From the NCBI RefSeq assembly GCF_000426865.1, contig NZ_AUGE01000013.1:47298-111297 (forward strand): 64,000 nucleotides of DNA. Reading direction: 5' to 3'. The translations under genes were made by a program, and so were the position numbers. Shown in pieces: positions 1 to 8,190 of this stretch; positions within the stretch are counted from its first letter, which is position 1, and each line of letters begins with the position of its first letter. A model generated the notes under the pieces. It searched no databases. It was not told where the DNA came from and saw nothing but the letters and a program-made list of their open reading frames with translations. Source of the stretch: Citrifermentans bremense R1 (GTDB lineage Bacteria > Desulfobacterota > Desulfuromonadia > Geobacterales > Geobacteraceae).

Positions 1-2
1 CT

Positions 3-539
3 ATCGGAACTTCGCTCCAGGAAACTCTGGAATACTACCGGCTGCATTGCCTGACCCGCAGGCGCCAGGGGCTCCCGCCGCAGCCTAGGCGGTTCTTTGT
101 TAACCTGCACCACCACCTTATCGGGAGGGGGCTCGGATTCACTGCTATTGCCCGGCAAGGAGACGCCACGGTGGCGGGTGTTGTCTGCCTCCACTTCGGT
201 GTGAACGCCATCTATAAATACGGCGCCTCCGACATCGAGCAGCAGCAACTGCGCGCCAACAACCTGCTGTTTTGGGAGTTGATCAAGAAGTGCGGTCGCG
301 ACGGATTCCGTTTCCTGAGCCTAGGCAGGACCGACCCCAAGAACGAAGGGTTGTTGAACTTCAAAAACGGCTGGGGCGGGAACATGAGCGATCTCAATTA
401 CTACCGGTACGATTTCACTTCCGGCTCATTCGTAGCTGGTGAAGTGACAAACCTGGAGCCGTACCGGCAACTGCTCAGGAAGTTGCCCGTGCCACTGCTC
501 CGGGCGCTCGGGGTGCTGGCTTACCGCCACCTTGGCTGA
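3..539 (+). CDS. FemAB/GNAT-like acyltransferase, 3' part only
   Basis: The frame is open from the left edge of the window to a TGA at 537-539, so the gene begins outside and only about 178 C-terminal residues are visible. The segment around GVNAIYKYGASD, followed by ANNLLFWELIKKCGRDGF and FLSLGRT, matches the C-terminal GNAT fold of FemAB-like proteins (Acetyltransf_6 type), in which the last helix carries a substrate out of small-molecule pools onto cell-wall or polysaccharide precursors. Such genes are common in exosortase/EPS clusters, which fits the downstream export genes on the same strand. The donor and acceptor cannot be read from sequence. The family assignment is fairly secure, the exact function is not. 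An internal ATG near 171 is not a plausible start because the conserved fold continues upstream of it. Confidence 0.75.
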   Translation: MGTSLQETLEYYRLHCLTRRRQGLPPQPRRFFVNLHHHLIGRGLGFTAIARQGDATVAGVVCLHFGVNAIYKYGASDIEQQQLRANNLLFWELIKKCGRDGFRFLSLGRTDPKNEGLLNFKNGWGGNMSDLNYYRYDFTSGSFVAGEVTNLEPYRQLLRKLPVPLLRALGVLAYRHLG

Positions 540-583
540 GAGCTGGCATGACTCATATGTTCGGAGAAAGAGGGGAGATACTA

Positions 584-1267
584 ATGAAAGCGTTGATGAT
601 TGTCTTTCTTGCTGTCTTGACCATAACCACCGGCTGCGTTTCCCGAGTAGCGGCTCCTGCAGTGACCCCGCAGCCGCCTGCGTACGCCATGAGGGAATAC
701 CGTATTCAGCCAGGGGACCTGTTGGATGTGAAGTTTTTCTACAATCCAGAGCTCAACGAATCCCTGACCGTCCGCCCGGATGGCCGCATTACGCTTCAGT
801 TGGTAAACGATGTCGTGGCTGCGGGGCTCACGCCTGCCGAACTCACGATGAACCTGACCAAAGCTTACGCCCCGGAACTCACCAGCCCGAGGATCGCGGT
901 CATCGTGAAGACCTCTGTGCTGGAACGGGTTTTCGTTGACGGAGAAGTGTTCAAGGCGGGCCTAGTTAATTTGGTAGGCCCGACGACGGTGCTGCAGGCT
1001 ATCTCCCAGGCCGGAGGTATGAAGGACTCGGCCAAGTCCGATGAGGTGCTTCTGGTCCGTAAGGCGGCAGATAACTCGACACAGGTGATGCGGCTTGACA
1101 TCAAAAAGCTCCGGGAGGGAGTTGCGTCTCAGGACGTTCTGTTGCGCCCCAACGATATCGTGTATGTTCCCAAATCTACCATCGCCAACATCAACACCTG
1201 GATCGACATGTACATCAGGAAGAACGTCCCGCTGCCGGTTGGCATAGGGTACGACCTAAGCAGGTAA
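584..1267 (+). CDS. Polysaccharide export outer-membrane lipoprotein (Wza/OPX family)
   Basis: A 227-residue protein that begins with a lipoprotein signal (MKALMIVFLAVLTITTGC), with the lipobox cysteine at about residue 18. It is followed by a Poly_export domain (YRIQPGDLLDVKFFYNPELN, about residues 35-115) and an SLBB-like segment (VFVDGEVFKAGLVNLVGPTT). The family forms the outer-membrane exit for capsular and exopolysaccharide. The start was set at 584 rather than an in-frame ATG 36 bases upstream because a GAGGGGAGA Shine-Dalgarno sits just before it and the signal peptide starts exactly there. At this length it is a short OPX protein without the C-terminal amphipathic barrel helix of E. 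coli Wza, so it may need a separate outer-membrane partner. It is followed 28 bases later by the Wzz-like gene. Confidence 0.88.
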   Translation: MKALMIVFLAVLTITTGCVSRVAAPAVTPQPPAYAMREYRIQPGDLLDVKFFYNPELNESLTVRPDGRITLQLVNDVVAAGLTPAELTMNLTKAYAPELTSPRIAVIVKTSVLERVFVDGEVFKAGLVNLVGPTTVLQAISQAGGMKDSAKSDEVLLVRKAADNSTQVMRLDIKKLREGVASQDVLLRPNDIVYVPKSTIANINTWIDMYIRKNVPLPVGIGYDLSR

Positions 1268-1295
1268 CGCACAGAGAACATTCGGGTGACTGAAC

Positions 1296-2729
1296 ATGAG
1301 TCTGCTAGAGATATTGACACTGCTGTTCAAGCGGAAAAAGGCAATCATCGGGATTTTCCTGCTGCTTTTTGCCTCTGCCGCGGCTTATACGCTGGCCCAG
1401 GATCCGACCTATGAAGCCAAAGCCAGCATCCTGGTGAAGATGTTTCGTGAGGACCCTTCCAGACCTGGCATGGAAGCTGACTCGAACAACCTGCCTCGCA
1501 TAGTGAGCCAAGACGAGGTGGTCAATGCGGAGATCCAGATCCTGACCGGTCGTGAATTGGCGGAAAAGGTGATAGCGACGCTGAAGATGGAGCGAATCTA
1601 TCCCCACCTTGCCTCAGGGGAACTGCTGCCGGCCGCCCGTATGGACCAGGCCGTGCAGACCTTTGCCCAGAGCCTGCAAGTGCAGGGGGTCAGGAAATCC
1701 AACGTAATCGCAGTTTCCTTCCAGCACAATGACCCCGAAATGGCCGCCAAGGCTGTGAACCTTTTGATCGAGGCCTTTAAGGAGAAGCATCTTGCTGTGC
1801 ACAGCGACCCGCAATCATCTTTCATTGCGAGCCAATTGGCCTCCTTCGAGGGGAAGCTCAAGGAATCGGAGAAGCAATTGCAGGATTACCAGCAACGTAC
1901 TGGGGTCTATTCGATCGACGAGCAAAAAACCCTGCTGTTGAGGCAGCGCACCGAATTGGACTCAGCCTACCGGCAGGCCGTCACGAACGTTCGGGAAAAC
2001 AAAGACAAGATCGCTTCCCTGAAGCTGCAGATGAAGTACATCACCGACAACAAGGACAGGTACACCCAAACCGAAAGGGACCGTATCATCATCGAGGCAA
2101 AATCAAAGTTATTGGAACTGCAGCTTAAGGAACAAGAACTCAAGATGAAGTACACCGACAAAAACAAGCTGCTTGCCGACACCAGAAAGGAGCTGGAGGT
2201 TGTCGGCAATTTCCTGAAGGACCAGGAAGAGATCATCTTAGGGAAGGTGAAGACGGCGAATCCGGTTTATCAGAGCATGGAGACGGACCTGTTCCGCGTG
2301 CAGGCTGACCTGAAGTCGCAAACGGCAAGGGCCGACGCGCTTAAGTCCCAGTTGAGGCAGCTTGATGGGGAAATAGCTAGACTGGATCGGAGCCAGAACC
2401 TGATTCAGGACCTGAAGCGGCAGATAGCGTTGAATGAAAAAAATTACATGGCTTACATGGAGAGAAACGAGGATGCACGCATCTCGGATGCGATGAACCG
2501 TCTGAAGTTGTCGAATATCAGCGTAATCCAGCAGGCAGTGGCACCGGCAAAGCCGATCAAGCCCAACAAATCTTTGACACTTGCCTTGGGTATGGTCTTC
2601 GGGATGGCCGCGGGACTCCTGTATGCCTATGCTGCGGAAAGGCTCAGCCAGACATTCACGGATCCCAAAGGTGTGGAGAAGTACCTCGAACTGCCGGTTC
2701 TCGTGACAGTACCGCTAAAAAAGGATTAA
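1296..2729 (+). CDS. Wzz/GumC-type polysaccharide chain-length determinant
   Basis: A 477-residue inner-membrane co-polymerase. There is one transmembrane segment near residues 16-33 (IIGIFLLLFASAAAYTL), a Wzz domain immediately after it, a long coiled-coil periplasmic hairpin (about 175-350, rich in E/K/Q), and a second transmembrane segment near 427-446 (LTLALGMVFGMAAGLLYAY) preceded by the proline-rich APAKPIKPNKS typical of the family. The protein stops shortly after the second membrane helix, so it carries no fused kinase domain. The cytoplasmic ATPase partner would be the separate gene at 3929. It controls polymer length and links the polymerase to the OPX exit pore. Spacing to the next gene is only 3 bases, indicating one transcript. 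Confidence 0.9.
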   Translation: MSLLEILTLLFKRKKAIIGIFLLLFASAAAYTLAQDPTYEAKASILVKMFREDPSRPGMEADSNNLPRIVSQDEVVNAEIQILTGRELAEKVIATLKMERIYPHLASGELLPAARMDQAVQTFAQSLQVQGVRKSNVIAVSFQHNDPEMAAKAVNLLIEAFKEKHLAVHSDPQSSFIASQLASFEGKLKESEKQLQDYQQRTGVYSIDEQKTLLLRQRTELDSAYRQAVTNVRENKDKIASLKLQMKYITDNKDRYTQTERDRIIIEAKSKLLELQLKEQELKMKYTDKNKLLADTRKELEVVGNFLKDQEEIILGKVKTANPVYQSMETDLFRVQADLKSQTARADALKSQLRQLDGEIARLDRSQNLIQDLKRQIALNEKNYMAYMERNEDARISDAMNRLKLSNISVIQQAVAPAKPIKPNKSLTLALGMVFGMAAGLLYAYAAERLSQTFTDPKGVEKYLELPVLVTVPLKKD

Positions 2730-2732
2730 GCC

Positions 2733-3899
2733 ATGTATCTCAACTTCTACAACCTCGATAAAGAACCTTTCCAGATAACTCCGGACCCCGCGTTCCTGTA
2801 CCTGAGCAGCGTGCATAAGGAGGCGCTTGCTTCCATCATCTACGGAGTCGAAAAAAGAAAAGGGTTCATACTGATTACGGGTGCGGTAGGAGTGGGGAAG
2901 ACAACTATCCTAAGAGCTTATCTGGAAAACGCCGAGGCCCAACATCTCAAGACCATCTACTTGTTTAACGCGAACATCTCCTACCTTAACCTGCTGAAGT
3001 ACATTTTCGCAGAGCTCAACATGACGCCGCAATCCAACGAAGTTTCCGACTTAGTAAATCAACTGCACCAGAGGCTACTCTACCACTACCGTGAAGGGCG
3101 CAACATCCTGCTGGTCATAGACGAGGCCCAGAACATGCCCGTCGACACACTGGAAAACCTCCGCATGTTATCGAACTTCGAGACGGATACGGACAAGCTC
3201 ATCCAGATCGTGTTTTGCGCGCAATCGGAATTCGAGAAGACTCTGAGTTTGGGCGAACTGAAGCAACTCAAGCAACGCATCGCGGTGAAGGCTACCATCT
3301 CCCCTCTAACCAGGGAAGAAGGTATCACCTACATTCATCATCGGTTGAAAACGGCTGGCGACAAGGATTGCATCATTTTCACAAACGGAGCTTTGAACCA
3401 GATCGTTCAGGCATCGCGCGGAATTCCCCGGGTCATCAACGTACTTTGCGACAACAGCCTGATTACCGCCTTCGGTTACGGCAAGAAGAGGGTGGGCTGC
3501 GGCATCGTGCGGGAGATTACCCGGGATTTCGGGCTAGAGAATCCTCTGTATGTCTGGTGTGGTGTCTTTTTGCTGATGCTGCTGCTCATGGCCGCAGCTT
3601 TCTTCGGTGTGCGGCAAATGACGTCCTTGATGGCTGCGAAAGCTCCGGTCGGTGCCCAAGCGACGGTGGCGGCTCCGCAGGCCCGGTTGTCGCCCATTTC
3701 TGAACGAACTGCCGGGGACAATAGGGCGCTCAGGAGGGTGGTACAACGGGGAGACACTTTGGCGAAGATGATAAAAGAGGTTTACGGCGAGGTCGACGCT
3801 GAGAAAATCAGGCGAGTTAAAGAAGCCAACCCGAGCATCGTGGATGAAAACGTAATCGTGGAAGGGGGAGTTATCTCGTTCCCGTACCGCAACCGCTGA
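2733..3899 (+). CDS. ExeA-like AAA ATPase with transmembrane segment and C-terminal LysM-like domain
   Basis: A 388-residue protein with an N-terminal AAA module of the ExeA/GspA type: the opening MYLNFYNLDKEPFQITPDP is diagnostic, Walker A is GAVGVGKTT (about 49-57) and Walker B is LLVIDEAQN (about 125-133). A hydrophobic helix lies near 272-292, and a periplasmic tail ends in a LysM-like unit (VVQRGDTLAKMIKEVYG, about 335-385) that would bind glycan or peptidoglycan. ExeA homologues with this layout occur in exosortase/PEP-CTERM polysaccharide clusters, where they probably open a path through the peptidoglycan for the export complex. No exosortase is visible in this window. Membership of the EPS operon is clear from the 3-base and 29-base gaps on either side. 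Confidence 0.85.
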   Translation: MYLNFYNLDKEPFQITPDPAFLYLSSVHKEALASIIYGVEKRKGFILITGAVGVGKTTILRAYLENAEAQHLKTIYLFNANISYLNLLKYIFAELNMTPQSNEVSDLVNQLHQRLLYHYREGRNILLVIDEAQNMPVDTLENLRMLSNFETDTDKLIQIVFCAQSEFEKTLSLGELKQLKQRIAVKATISPLTREEGITYIHHRLKTAGDKDCIIFTNGALNQIVQASRGIPRVINVLCDNSLITAFGYGKKRVGCGIVREITRDFGLENPLYVWCGVFLLMLLLMAAAFFGVRQMTSLMAAKAPVGAQATVAAPQARLSPISERTAGDNRALRRVVQRGDTLAKMIKEVYGEVDAEKIRRVKEANPSIVDENVIVEGGVISFPYRNR

Positions 3900-3928
3900 T
3901 CCACAGACTCGCGTGACAGGGGAGTGCC

Positions 3929-4651
3929 ATGAGCAACATTCATGAAGCTTTGGAGCAGGCGCGCCGAGAGAAGAGCTGCTCCACAGTATCCTCGCAAGTA
4001 GCCCTAGAGGCCCAAGTGGTCCGCGGTTTCTCGTTAGCGGATGAAATGTCCAAGCTGCACCACCAGGTTGGACTCCTATTGGCTGACGGCTCCTATAAAG
4101 TGCTTCAGTTTGTTGGCTGCAGCCATCGTGCGGGTGTCTCCACTATAGTGCGCGAGTTTGCCTCGGCGGCCGTTAACCACTATGGTAAATCGGTGCTCAT
4201 CCTTGATCCCTCATGCCAGGAACTGGAGCGGAGGATAAATTTCAACGTCACCTGCGAATTCGGCTGGTTCGATATGGACAAGGACGAACTCCCCGACAGG
4301 GCTTTTTTCCGGTTCGGCGACTCCAATCTCTACTTCGCGTCCATATCCGTCCATGCCTCGTTGGTGGCCCCCTCCAAAAACTTAGACAAGAACCTGGACC
4401 TTTGGGCGAAGCTTAGGGAGAGGTTCGATCTCATCCTGATCGATTCTTCCTCCGGTCCCAAAAGACAGGAGGCAGTAGATTCCTTTCACAATGTGGACGG
4501 GATCATCCTGGTCCTTGAGGCTGGCAAAACGCGCCGTGAAAGCGCCGAAAGTGTGAAGAAAAAGATACAGGCCGCCGGCGGTGTGATCCTGGGTGCAGTA
4601 TTCAACAAGAGGCAGTACTACATTCCGGACTTCATCTACAAGAAGCTTTAA
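3929..4651 (+). CDS. CpsD/CapB-like ATPase-fold protein with degenerate P-loop
   Basis: A 240-residue cytoplasmic protein of the bacterial tyrosine-kinase/ParA fold that normally works with Wzz-like membrane proteins. The region FVGCSHRAGVSTIVREFASA (near residues 54-75) occupies the Walker A position but has Val where the invariant Lys should be (GVST instead of GKST). The Walker A' motif (SVLILDPS) and Walker B-like strand (FDLILIDSS) are kept. The C-terminus has three tyrosines (YYIPDFIY) rather than a long tyrosine cluster. Position directly after the Wzz-like and ExeA-like genes supports a role in polymer assembly, but loss of the lysine predicts weak or absent ATP hydrolysis, so it may be a structural or regulatory member. 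The start is supported by a GGGGAGTGCC Shine-Dalgarno region. Confidence 0.75.
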   Translation: MSNIHEALEQARREKSCSTVSSQVALEAQVVRGFSLADEMSKLHHQVGLLLADGSYKVLQFVGCSHRAGVSTIVREFASAAVNHYGKSVLILDPSCQELERRINFNVTCEFGWFDMDKDELPDRAFFRFGDSNLYFASISVHASLVAPSKNLDKNLDLWAKLRERFDLILIDSSSGPKRQEAVDSFHNVDGIILVLEAGKTRRESAESVKKKIQAAGGVILGAVFNKRQYYIPDFIYKKL

Positions 4652-4716
4652 CTACTCCGCTGGGCGGCAGGAGCTTCCTGTATGCCCACGTGCGAATTTC
4701 ATAGGAAGAGGTCGCA

Positions 4717-5766
4717 ATGCGAAAGGATAAAAAGACCATCTGGATAGACATGGATAACTCGCCGCATGTACCTTTCTTCAGGCCGATTATCGGCGAACTT
4801 GAGGCAAGGGGGTACGAGGTGATGTTGACGGCCCGGGATTGCTTCCAGGTCTGTAAATTGGCCGACTTATACAAGATGGATTACCGAAAAGTCGGAGTCC
4901 ACTACGGCAAGAACAAGATCATGAAGGGGATTGGGCTGCTGCTGAGGTCGGCGCAGCTTGCTTCATACGTCTTAAAAAGGAGCCCGGACCTTGCACTTTC
5001 CCACGGTTCGCGCTCGCAGATGATCCTTTCCTCGGTGCTGCACATTCCCACCGTGATGATGACAGACTACGAATATGCCAAGAGTATTCCCTTTTTCCGC
5101 CCTGACTGGCTGATCATTCCGGAGATGATCCCGGACAGCAGCGTGTGCGACCGCCCCGGCAAAATCCTGCGCTACTCCGGGTTGAAGGAGGATGTCTACG
5201 TGCCGGGGTTCCAGCCCGAGCAGGGAGTCCTGGACCAACTGCGCCTTGACCCGACCAAAGTCATCGTTATTGTTCGTCCTCCTGCCACGGAGGCACATTA
5301 TTTCAAGGAGGAAAGCCTGCGACTGTTCGAGGAGGCAATGTCCTGGCTCGGGACAGAGGAACAGGTGAGCGTCATCCTACTGCCACGCAACAGCGGGCAG
5401 GCGGATTTCGTTAAAAGTAAATGGCCGCAACTGCTGCAAAGCGAGAAGGTGAAAATCCCCGATCAGGTGATCCCCGGGCTCAACCTGATCTGGTACTCGG
5501 ATCTGGTGATAAGCGGCGGGGGTACCATGAACCGTGAGGCGGCGGCGTTGGGGGTGCCGGTCTACAGTATCTTCCGAGGAGAAATAGGTTCCATCGACAG
5601 GCACCTATCCGATACTGGACGTTTAACGATGATCGGCAGCCCGGAGGAGCTTCGGACCAAGGTGGAACTCAAGAAAAGAGAGCGCACGCAGGCTTACCAA
5701 CCGCCGAACCGCCCTGCGTTGAAACAGATTGTAGACATCCTGCACGTCATCCTGAACCAGGTTTAA
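4717..5766 (+). CDS. DUF354 family protein, GT-B-like
   Basis: A 349-residue protein opening with TIWIDMDNSPHVPFFRPII, the hallmark N-terminus of DUF354. The family has the two-Rossmann-domain layout of GT-B glycosyltransferases and UDP-GlcNAc 2-epimerase: an N-terminal half with SHGSRSQ (about 97-103), and a C-terminal half with the glycine-rich loop VISGGGTMNREAAALGVPVYS (about 262-282), which in such enzymes contacts the nucleotide-sugar. It is therefore probably a sugar-transferring or epimerising enzyme of the exopolysaccharide pathway. Substrate is unknown. It sits 65 bases after the CpsD-like gene and is followed by a 210-base gap, possibly with a secondary promoter. Confidence 0.8.
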   Translation: MRKDKKTIWIDMDNSPHVPFFRPIIGELEARGYEVMLTARDCFQVCKLADLYKMDYRKVGVHYGKNKIMKGIGLLLRSAQLASYVLKRSPDLALSHGSRSQMILSSVLHIPTVMMTDYEYAKSIPFFRPDWLIIPEMIPDSSVCDRPGKILRYSGLKEDVYVPGFQPEQGVLDQLRLDPTKVIVIVRPPATEAHYFKEESLRLFEEAMSWLGTEEQVSVILLPRNSGQADFVKSKWPQLLQSEKVKIPDQVIPGLNLIWYSDLVISGGGTMNREAAALGVPVYSIFRGEIGSIDRHLSDTGRLTMIGSPEELRTKVELKKRERTQAYQPPNRPALKQIVDILHVILNQV

Positions 5767-5976
5767 AAGACGGCGCGCGTCCAGGAGACCACTGCTTGTA
5801 CAGTAAGTCCGTGCGCCGAGGAAAGACGACACAAGCTGCACCAATCTTCTTCGCTGTCGCTGACCTGCCTCACTTCCTCGTTATTTCCGGTGGATAACTT
5901 TTGCAACAACCACATATCAGCTGCTGACTCCGGAAGAGAGGTTCTGCCTCACTGCCACCTGGAGCCGGAGGGAGTC

Positions 5977-7188
5977 ATGATGGATGACACCAAGAAAGGC
6001 GCCGATCTGATGGCGATACTGAAGGGGCCCCTTGACGAGCTTTTCCACTACTGCAAGGAGAACGACTGGGCGGGGTTCGACCCCTACGATGGGCTTAACA
6101 GTCGTGTATACCTGGCTACGCCTCTTAAAAACAGCAAAATCTGCAGGATTGCGTTGATCCAGGCCCTGAAACGCCTGCCGGTGAACCTTAGACCACTCCT
6201 GATGGTGCCTCGCCTTCAGAATCCCAAGGCCCTTGCCCTTTTCCTGAGCGCGTTCGTGAAGTTGTCTAAGCTAGGCTTGCTGAAGGATGAAGGACTCATT
6301 CAGGCGATGACAGAACTGCTAGCGGTTCTGCGCTCGCCGGGAAACCGGTACTGGAACTGGGGATACAGCTTTCCTTGGCAGACGCGGGGAGAGTTGGTGC
6401 CGCAGGGGAGCGCCAATCTTGTCTGCACCGTGTTCGTCGCCAACGCACTTCTAGATGCCTTCGACTTGACCAGCGATACCCGCTGTATCGAGATGGCCGG
6501 CAGCGCGGCCGACTACCTTCTGGACGAACTGTATTGGACCCAAGGGGGGGAACTAGCCTGCTTCAGCTATCCCCTTCCCACTACGCACGTTCCCATCCAC
6601 AACGCCAACTTTATGGGAGCTGCGTTGCTGTGCCGGTTGTTGAAATATGGTGGTGGCAAGAGATACCGCGATTCCGCCCTGAAGGTGGCGCGGTACTCGG
6701 CCGCCAGGCAGCAACCGGACGGGGCCTGGGGGTACGGCGAATCACCCGGCCAGCGCTGGGTCGACAATTTCCACACCGGGTACAATCTCTGCGCGCTTCG
6801 CACCCTCGGCCACTGCGCGGAAACCGGGGAGTTCCAGGGGGCACTGCGTCTAGGCTTTGATTTTTACCGGAAAAACTTCTTCAGGCAGGATGGTGCCCCG
6901 AAGTACTACCATAATAGGACCTATCCCATCGACATCCATAGCGTGGCGCAGAGCATAATCACCATGCTCGAATTGAAGGATCTGAGTGAGCATAACCTCC
7001 CCCAAGCCAGATCGGTCCTCACCTGGGCGCTGGACAATATGTGGGATGACAACGGGTACTTCTATTACCGAATTTACCCGTTGTTTAAAAACAAGATCTC
7101 TTACATGAGGTGGTCCCAGGCTTGGATGCTCTTGGCTCTTGCTACTTTTGCCGAGCACGTTCAAGAGTGGATAAAAAGAGGTATCTAA
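5977..7188 (+). CDS. Hypothetical alpha/alpha-toroid protein in EPS operon
   Basis: A 403-residue protein without signal peptide or membrane helices that I cannot assign to a named family. Repeating helix pairs with patterns such as WNWGYSFPWQTRG, NLVCTVFVANALLDAF, AARQQPDGAWGYGES and VDNFHTGYNLCALRTLG resemble the (alpha/alpha)6 toroids of polysaccharide lyases, terpenoid cyclases and glycoside hydrolases. The glycine/tryptophan repeat 'QPDGAWGYG' is similar to the QW-type repeat of cyclases. In an EPS operon a glycan-modifying or glycan-trimming role is plausible but inferred. The start at 5977 is chosen over upstream in-frame codons because GGAGGGAGTC directly precedes ATGATG. The TAA stop overlaps the ATG of the next glycosyltransferase (TAATG), so the two are translationally coupled. 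Confidence 0.7.
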   Translation: MMDDTKKGADLMAILKGPLDELFHYCKENDWAGFDPYDGLNSRVYLATPLKNSKICRIALIQALKRLPVNLRPLLMVPRLQNPKALALFLSAFVKLSKLGLLKDEGLIQAMTELLAVLRSPGNRYWNWGYSFPWQTRGELVPQGSANLVCTVFVANALLDAFDLTSDTRCIEMAGSAADYLLDELYWTQGGELACFSYPLPTTHVPIHNANFMGAALLCRLLKYGGGKRYRDSALKVARYSAARQQPDGAWGYGESPGQRWVDNFHTGYNLCALRTLGHCAETGEFQGALRLGFDFYRKNFFRQDGAPKYYHNRTYPIDIHSVAQSIITMLELKDLSEHNLPQARSVLTWALDNMWDDNGYFYYRIYPLFKNKISYMRWSQAWMLLALATFAEHVQEWIKRGI

Positions 7189-8144
7189 TGAATCTGGACA
7201 CTCAACTGCCGCTATCGGATACTCCGACGCCTAACAGTCGCTGCCGCTATGTTCTTATCACTCCTGCCCGCAATGAGGAGGATTACATTGAGCTGACCAT
7301 CCAATCAATGGTTTGCCAGACTGTTAGGCCGATGAAATGGGTTATCGTGAGCGACGGATCCACCGACAGGACGGATGAAATAGTAGGAAAGTACCTGCCT
7401 GAGCACCCATGGATGGAACTGATACGAACACCGGAAAGGGAGAACCGTAATTTTGGAGGGAAGGTGCGGGCCTTTAATGCCGGCTATGAAAGCGTCAGGT
7501 CCCTTCCCTTTGAAATCGTCGGCAACCTAGACGCCGACATCTCCTTCGATGCCGACCATTTTGAGTTTCTGCTAGACAAGTTCGCGGCCAACCCGGATCT
7601 CGGTGTAGCGGGTACCGCCTTCACCGAGAAGGGTTCGATCACATACGACTACGACATCGTCAACGTCGAACATGTCTCCGGACAGTGCCAGATCTTCCGG
7701 CGCCGCTGCTATGATGCGATTGGCGGTTACCAGAGCATTAAAGGGGGGGGGGTTGACTGGACCGCGGTGACCACCGCGCGCATGATGGGTTGGCAGACAA
7801 GGACCTTCCCGGAAAAGAGCTTCGTGCACCACCGGATCATGGGGACCGGGAAAGGGAACGTGTTGGGGGCCCGCTTCCGGTTCGGAAAACAGGACTACTA
7901 TCTGGGAGGGCACCCAGTCTGGGAAATTTTCAGGGGAGTGTACCAGATGAAAAAAGAGCCCTACCTGCTGGGGGGACTGCTCATGTTGTGCGGTTACACT
8001 TGGGGATGGTTAAGCCGCTTGGAGCGTCCCATCTCACAGCAACTGGTGGAATTCCGGCGTAAGGAACAGATGGAGCGACTGAAGAAAATTGCCCGCAACA
8101 AGCTGCTGTTCCTCCGGGTGCCGCAGGGCGAAAAGAGGCGGTAA
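7188..8144 (+). CDS. Family 2 glycosyltransferase (EPS)
   Basis: A 318-residue GT-A enzyme. The N-terminal nucleotide-binding strand is YVLITPARNEEDYIELTIQS, followed by WVIVSDGSTDRTDEIV (about 45-60) and the metal-binding DXD-type motif NLDADISFD (about 109-117). The later region RRCYDAIGGYQSIKGGGVDW is typical of acceptor-side loops with an aromatic/acidic motif. The C-terminal part has a basic tail after a short hydrophobic stretch (LLGGLLMLCGYTWGW), suggesting peripheral membrane attachment. It probably adds a sugar to the undecaprenyl-linked repeat unit. It starts within the stop codon of the preceding gene. A run of ten G bases (7743-7752) encodes the Gly-Gly-Gly; a length change there would frameshift the protein. 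Confidence 0.88.
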   Translation: MNLDTQLPLSDTPTPNSRCRYVLITPARNEEDYIELTIQSMVCQTVRPMKWVIVSDGSTDRTDEIVGKYLPEHPWMELIRTPERENRNFGGKVRAFNAGYESVRSLPFEIVGNLDADISFDADHFEFLLDKFAANPDLGVAGTAFTEKGSITYDYDIVNVEHVSGQCQIFRRRCYDAIGGYQSIKGGGVDWTAVTTARMMGWQTRTFPEKSFVHHRIMGTGKGNVLGARFRFGKQDYYLGGHPVWEIFRGVYQMKKEPYLLGGLLMLCGYTWGWLSRLERPISQQLVEFRRKEQMERLKKIARNKLLFLRVPQGEKRR

Positions 8145-8190
8145 TCGGTATGGCCGGCATAGCCGACCCAGCTGTTGCAAGGAGAAGCGC

